Part shown: positions 40,392-43,763 of the stretch, piece after piece
How the letters are laid out: each line of letters begins with the position of its first letter
How positions within the stretch are numbered: position 1 is the first letter of the stretch
Made by a program: the position numbers and the translations under genes
Notes under the pieces: generated by a model
Told to the model about the DNA's origin: nothing
The model's input: the letters and a program-made list of their open reading frames with translations, nothing else
The model's database searches: none
From: an uncultured Lachnospiraceae bacterium
GTDB lineage: Bacteria; Bacillota; Clostridia; Lachnospirales; Lachnospiraceae
DNA length: 43,763 nucleotides
Assembly: GCA_902799015.1 (NCBI GenBank)
Contig: CADBZI010000026.1
Coordinates: 1-43,763, forward strand
Direction of reading: 5' to 3'

Positions 40392-43343
40392 ATGGAGTTG
40401 AAGAACCTGACCGCCTATACACTGGTTATGAAGCAAGACCTCACAGACATCGGATCCGTGGGCTGGCTGCTGAAACATAACAAGACAGGCGCACGCGTTA
40501 TGCTGATTGAAAATGAAGATGACAATAAGGTCTTCAACATTGCGTTCCGCACGACCCCGGGCAATTCCACCGGCGTGGCGCATATCATTGAACACACTGT
40601 ACTGTGCGGCTCCAGAAAGTATCCGTCCAAGGATCCGTTTGTCGAGCTTGTGAAGGGATCCATGAATACCTTCCTCAATGCCATGACCTATCCGGACAAA
40701 ACCATGTTCCCGGTAGCCAGCTGCAATGATCAGGATTTCCGGAATCTGATGGATGTGTATCTGGATGCGGTGTTCTATCCGAATATTTACCGGAATGAGA
40801 AGATCTTCCGTCAGGAGGGGTGGAGCTGGCAGCTGGAAGAGAAGGATGATCCGATCGTGATCAACGGCGTCGTCTACAATGAGATGAAGGGCGCATTTTC
40901 TTCCCCGGATGATGTGCTGGAGCGCCAGATCATGAATTCCCTGTTTCCGGATACGACATACGGTGTGGAATCCGGCGGAGATCCGGAGCAGATTCCTCAG
41001 CTGAGCTACGAAGAGTTTCTCGACTTCCACAGGAAGTATTACAACCCCTCCAATGCGTATCTTTATCTGTATGGAAAGATGGACTTTGCGGAGCGGCTGG
41101 ACTATCTGGACAAAGCCTATCTGAGCGCATTTGATCAGGCAAAGGACATGGGAGCAAACGGCCCTGTCTATTCCGAGGTCGGGATTCAGAAGTGCTTTGC
41201 CGCGCCGCTTGAGATCCGGACGCAGTATCCTGTGGCGGAAAATGACCCTCTGGAAGAAAATTCCTATCTGACCTGGAATGTTGTCTGCGGAAAGAGCAGT
41301 GATACCATCCTCGCGAATTCCTTCGCGGCGCTGGATTACGCGCTTCTGGAAAGTCCCGGAGCGCCTCTGAAGATGGCGCTTCTGGATGCGGGCATCGGCA
41401 AGGATGTCTATGGCTCCTACGACTCCGGCATCCGGCAGCCGGTGTTCTCCGTGATCGCCAAAAATGCCGATGAAAAGGATGAGATGAGATTCCGTGAGAC
41501 GATCCGGTCCTGCCTGGAGAAGCTGTGCGAGGAGGGACTCAACGAAAAAGCGCTGGAAGCTGCGATCAATACGATGGAGTTCAAGTACCGCGAAGCGGAT
41601 TTCGGCGGGTATCCGAAGGGACTGATCTACGCGATTGACTGCTTTGACAGCTGGCTCTACAGCGACGACCAGCCGTTTGACTATCTTCTTCAGCTGAAGG
41701 ATTATGCCTTCCTCAGGAAGCAGATCGGAACCGGATACTTTGAGGAACTGATCCGGACCTATATCCTGAACAATCCGCATACCTCCTTTGTGACGGTGAC
41801 GCCTTGCAGAGGACTTGCCCAGGAAGCGGAGGCGAAGACAGCACAAAGACTTGCGGAGTGGAAAAAGACGCTCTCAGAGGAGCAGATCGACGAGATCATC
41901 CGAAAGACGCAGGAGCTTCGCGCATTCCAGGAGGCGCCTTCCACCAAAGAGGAACTCGAAGCGATTCCGATGCTGACGAGGGAAGATCTGCGCACAGAAG
42001 TACTTCCTTACCACAATGAGGTGTCCGTCGAGAATGGTGTCAAACTGGTCCATCATGCGGAACAGACCAATGGCATCGCGTATATCACGCTGATGCTGGA
42101 TGCCTCGGCTGTGCAGGAGGAGGATCTGCCGTATTTCGGAATTCTGCGCAGCGCGATCGGAATGGTATCGACCCGGCATTACACCTATGAAGAGCTTGCA
42201 AATGAGATCGGCCGCAGAACAGGCGGCGTGAGTGCCCAGATCACGGTACTGCCGGATCCGGAGGATGCCTCCAGTCTGAAAGCAGCATTTGGGATTCAGA
42301 TCTCGACTCTTCCGAATGAGATTGATTTTGCGCTTGAGATTGCAGGAGAGATGCTCTTTACATCGGTTCTGGATGATGAGAAGCGGATGAAGGAGATCCT
42401 TCAGAAAAACCGGAGCCGTCTCTATACCAGGTTAACATCCGCAGGACACCTGACGGCAGTATCGAGAGCAATGGCAGGGTTCAGCGCGGATTCCGCGTAT
42501 ACGGATGCGATCTCCGGTCTGACGTATTACCGGGAGCTGGAGCGGCTGGAGAAGAACTACGACGATCTGAAGGGGGAGCTGAGCGCAAGACTGAAGAAGA
42601 TTCTTACGGCTGTTCTGCGCAAGGATGGATTCCTGGTCAGCTTTACCGGAGACAAGGCTCAGATCGGCCAGATCCGCAAGGGAGCGGCCGCAATCCTGGA
42701 AAAGCTCGCAGGGAATGTACCTGCGGAGGGCGGCAGCCTGAAGAAGATCACCGGAATCTGCGGCACGGAGAAAAAAGAAGGATTCCTGACTCCGGCAAAG
42801 ATTCAGTATGTAGCGCAGGCAGGAAACTTCAGAGACAGGCAGCTTCCCTTTACGGGGGCGCTCTACGTGCTCAGAGTCATTTTGAATTATGAGTACCTCT
42901 GGACGAATCTGCGTGTCATCGGTGGCGCCTATGGCTGCGGCGCGACATTCGGAAGAAACGGCGCATCCGGTTTCTATTCCTACCGCGATCCGCATCTGAA
43001 GGAGACCCTTGCGGTGTATAGAGGGATCGGCCGTTTCCTGGAGGAGTTTGACTGCGATGAGCGCGATATGACCAAGTATGTTATCGGAACCATCTCCGGA
43101 CTGGATACGCCTCTTACGCCGAGAAGCGCAGGAGCGCGTTCCATGACGGCATATCTGACCGGCACCACGCAGGAAGAGATCCAGAAGATCCGTGACGAGG
43201 TGCTTCACGCTCAGGTGGAAGATATCCGTGCGCTGGCGCCGTACATCGAGGCAATTCTGGAGAAGGGGGCCGTGTGCGTGGTTGGAAATGAAGAGAAGAT
43301 CAACGCGGAGAAGGCAATCTTTGACAGCATCAGTGCACTGTGA
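40392..43343 (+). CDS. M16C-family zinc metalloprotease (presequence-protease-like)
   Basis: This 983-residue insulinase-superfamily peptidase has an inverted zinc motif H64-x-x-E67-H68 (HIIEHTVLCGS) and the distal ligand E164 in VYNEMKGAFSSP. It has the two linked halves of the M16C group, with the second half catalytically silent (VHHAEQTNGIAYITLMLDAS...). Related proteins degrade short unfolded peptides inside a closed chamber. No signal peptide is present, so it is probably cytoplasmic, a peptide-recycling role by family analogy. Full length (960-980 is usual). AAGGAG lies before the ATG. It is followed 30 bp later by era. Confidence 0.95.
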   Translation: MELKNLTAYTLVMKQDLTDIGSVGWLLKHNKTGARVMLIENEDDNKVFNIAFRTTPGNSTGVAHIIEHTVLCGSRKYPSKDPFVELVKGSMNTFLNAMTYPDKTMFPVASCNDQDFRNLMDVYLDAVFYPNIYRNEKIFRQEGWSWQLEEKDDPIVINGVVYNEMKGAFSSPDDVLERQIMNSLFPDTTYGVESGGDPEQIPQLSYEEFLDFHRKYYNPSNAYLYLYGKMDFAERLDYLDKAYLSAFDQAKDMGANGPVYSEVGIQKCFAAPLEIRTQYPVAENDPLEENSYLTWNVVCGKSSDTILANSFAALDYALLESPGAPLKMALLDAGIGKDVYGSYDSGIRQPVFSVIAKNADEKDEMRFRETIRSCLEKLCEEGLNEKALEAAINTMEFKYREADFGGYPKGLIYAIDCFDSWLYSDDQPFDYLLQLKDYAFLRKQIGTGYFEELIRTYILNNPHTSFVTVTPCRGLAQEAEAKTAQRLAEWKKTLSEEQIDEIIRKTQELRAFQEAPSTKEELEAIPMLTREDLRTEVLPYHNEVSVENGVKLVHHAEQTNGIAYITLMLDASAVQEEDLPYFGILRSAIGMVSTRHYTYEELANEIGRRTGGVSAQITVLPDPEDASSLKAAFGIQISTLPNEIDFALEIAGEMLFTSVLDDEKRMKEILQKNRSRLYTRLTSAGHLTAVSRAMAGFSADSAYTDAISGLTYYRELERLEKNYDDLKGELSARLKKILTAVLRKDGFLVSFTGDKAQIGQIRKGAAAILEKLAGNVPAEGGSLKKITGICGTEKKEGFLTPAKIQYVAQAGNFRDRQLPFTGALYVLRVILNYEYLWTNLRVIGGAYGCGATFGRNGASGFYSYRDPHLKETLAVYRGIGRFLEEFDCDERDMTKYVIGTISGLDTPLTPRSAGARSMTAYLTGTTQEEIQKIRDEVLHAQVEDIRALAPYIEAILEKGAVCVVGNEEKINAEKAIFDSISAL

Positions 43344-43373
43344 CAGAGCTTTTATGAGGAATGAGGATTGGGT

Positions 43374-43763
43374 ATGAAGAAGTCGTTTCTGTCCGGGTTT
43401 GTCGGAATTGTCGGCCGGCCGAACGTCGGAAAGTCCACGCTCATGAACCATCTGGTCGGGCAGAAAATTGCGATTACAAGCGCAAAACCCCAGACAACAC
43501 GCAGCCAGATCCGGACCGTCTATACATGCGAGAAGGGACAGATTGTCTTTCTCGATACGCCGGGGATTCATAAGGCGGAGAACAAGCTGGGGGAATATAT
43601 GGATGATGTCGCATTTGAGACGCTATCTCAGGTGGATGTGATCCTCTGGCTGGTGGAGCCTTCCAATTTCAGCGGAGCAGGGGAGCGATTGATTGCATCA
43701 AAGCTGAAGCTTCAGAAAAAGCCGGTGATTCTGGTTATGAATAAGGTCGATACGGTACCGAAG
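43374..43763 (+). CDS. era: GTPase Era (partial, 5' end)
   Basis: This is the first 130 codons of Era, running off the window end. Era binds 16S rRNA 3' ends and helps 30S maturation. G1 is GRPNVGKSTLMN, G2 includes KPQTTRSQIRTV, G3 is LDTPGIHK and G4 is the NKVD at the end, all in their usual places. The ATG at 43374 has GAGG about 8 nt upstream. The C-terminal KH domain lies beyond the window. In Firmicutes era often precedes recO; that cannot be checked here. Confidence 0.97.
   Translation, partial: MKKSFLSGFVGIVGRPNVGKSTLMNHLVGQKIAITSAKPQTTRSQIRTVYTCEKGQIVFLDTPGIHKAENKLGEYMDDVAFETLSQVDVILWLVEPSNFSGAGERLIASKLKLQKKPVILVMNKVDTVPK

Overview
The window looks like a chromosomal segment of an anaerobic, moderately GC-rich Firmicute (class Clostridia, most likely Lachnospiraceae). 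I base this on gene content and order: a pyruvate:ferredoxin oxidoreductase, a flavodiiron protein fused to a rubredoxin module, a small DUF6465-type protein, a TIGR01906 membrane protein, a Gly-Gly leader peptide, and the Clostridia/Bacilli order holA-rpsT-lepA-hemW-hrcA-grpE-dnaK-dnaJ. Spacing is tight, Shine-Dalgarno sites are strong, and sigma-A-like promoters are readable in many gaps. I see no tRNA, rRNA, CRISPR array, prophage or complete insertion sequence. The species cannot be named from the sequence alone.

Layout. Positions 1-1420 hold the tail of an unidentified gene (+), a small Gly-Gly leader peptide with an SH3-like mature part (-), and histidinol-phosphatase (-). Positions 1700-5050 hold three + strand metabolic genes: a phosphatidylserine-decarboxylase-like enzyme, a ferredoxin-domain aldo/keto reductase and a D-amino-acid aminotransferase. 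At 5200-5960 dtd and a DUF6465 gene run on the - strand. D-aminoacyl-tRNA deacylase lies beside D-amino-acid aminotransferase, which is a suggestive pairing. Positions 6170-8090 hold an unknown soluble protein and an LCP-family cell-wall ligase; asnA (-) follows.

Positions 9417-20466 are the conserved information-processing and chaperone block: holA, rpsT (-), lepA, hemW, then the CIRCE-controlled hrcA-grpE-dnaK-dnaJ operon. Three things are odd there. The sporulation genes usually found between rpsT and lepA (gpr, spoIIP) are absent. An SGNH-hydrolase gene on the opposite strand sits between hemW and hrcA behind a roughly 200-nt highly structured leader. And hrcA itself is broken by a frameshift with an apparent short deletion, although its CIRCE operator is perfect.

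Positions 20730-22912 encode oxygen/NO detoxification (a four-domain flavodiiron protein) and rubredoxin. Positions 23052-32403 hold a domain-permuted GH3 glycosidase, a HAD phosphatase, an rRNA-type methyltransferase, a GNAT acetyltransferase translationally coupled to a membrane GGDEF protein, and an ABC-F ATPase. After a 325-bp gap with a long inverted repeat come the 1177-residue PFOR, an HD-domain nucleotidase-like protein, a MATE exporter, a Gfo/Idh/MocA oxidoreductase, a TIGR01906 membrane protein, an M16C metalloprotease, and the first 130 codons of era.

The most distinctive signals lie outside coding sequence. A 29-30 bp element sits just upstream of the Shine-Dalgarno site of three unrelated genes, with a compensatory base-pair change in its hairpin. 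A second hairpin motif is shared by two cell-envelope gene leaders. There is a 124-bp MITE-like inverted repeat. Terminator-like hairpins lie between promoter and start codon of two redox genes. None matches an RNA or repeat family I can name with confidence.
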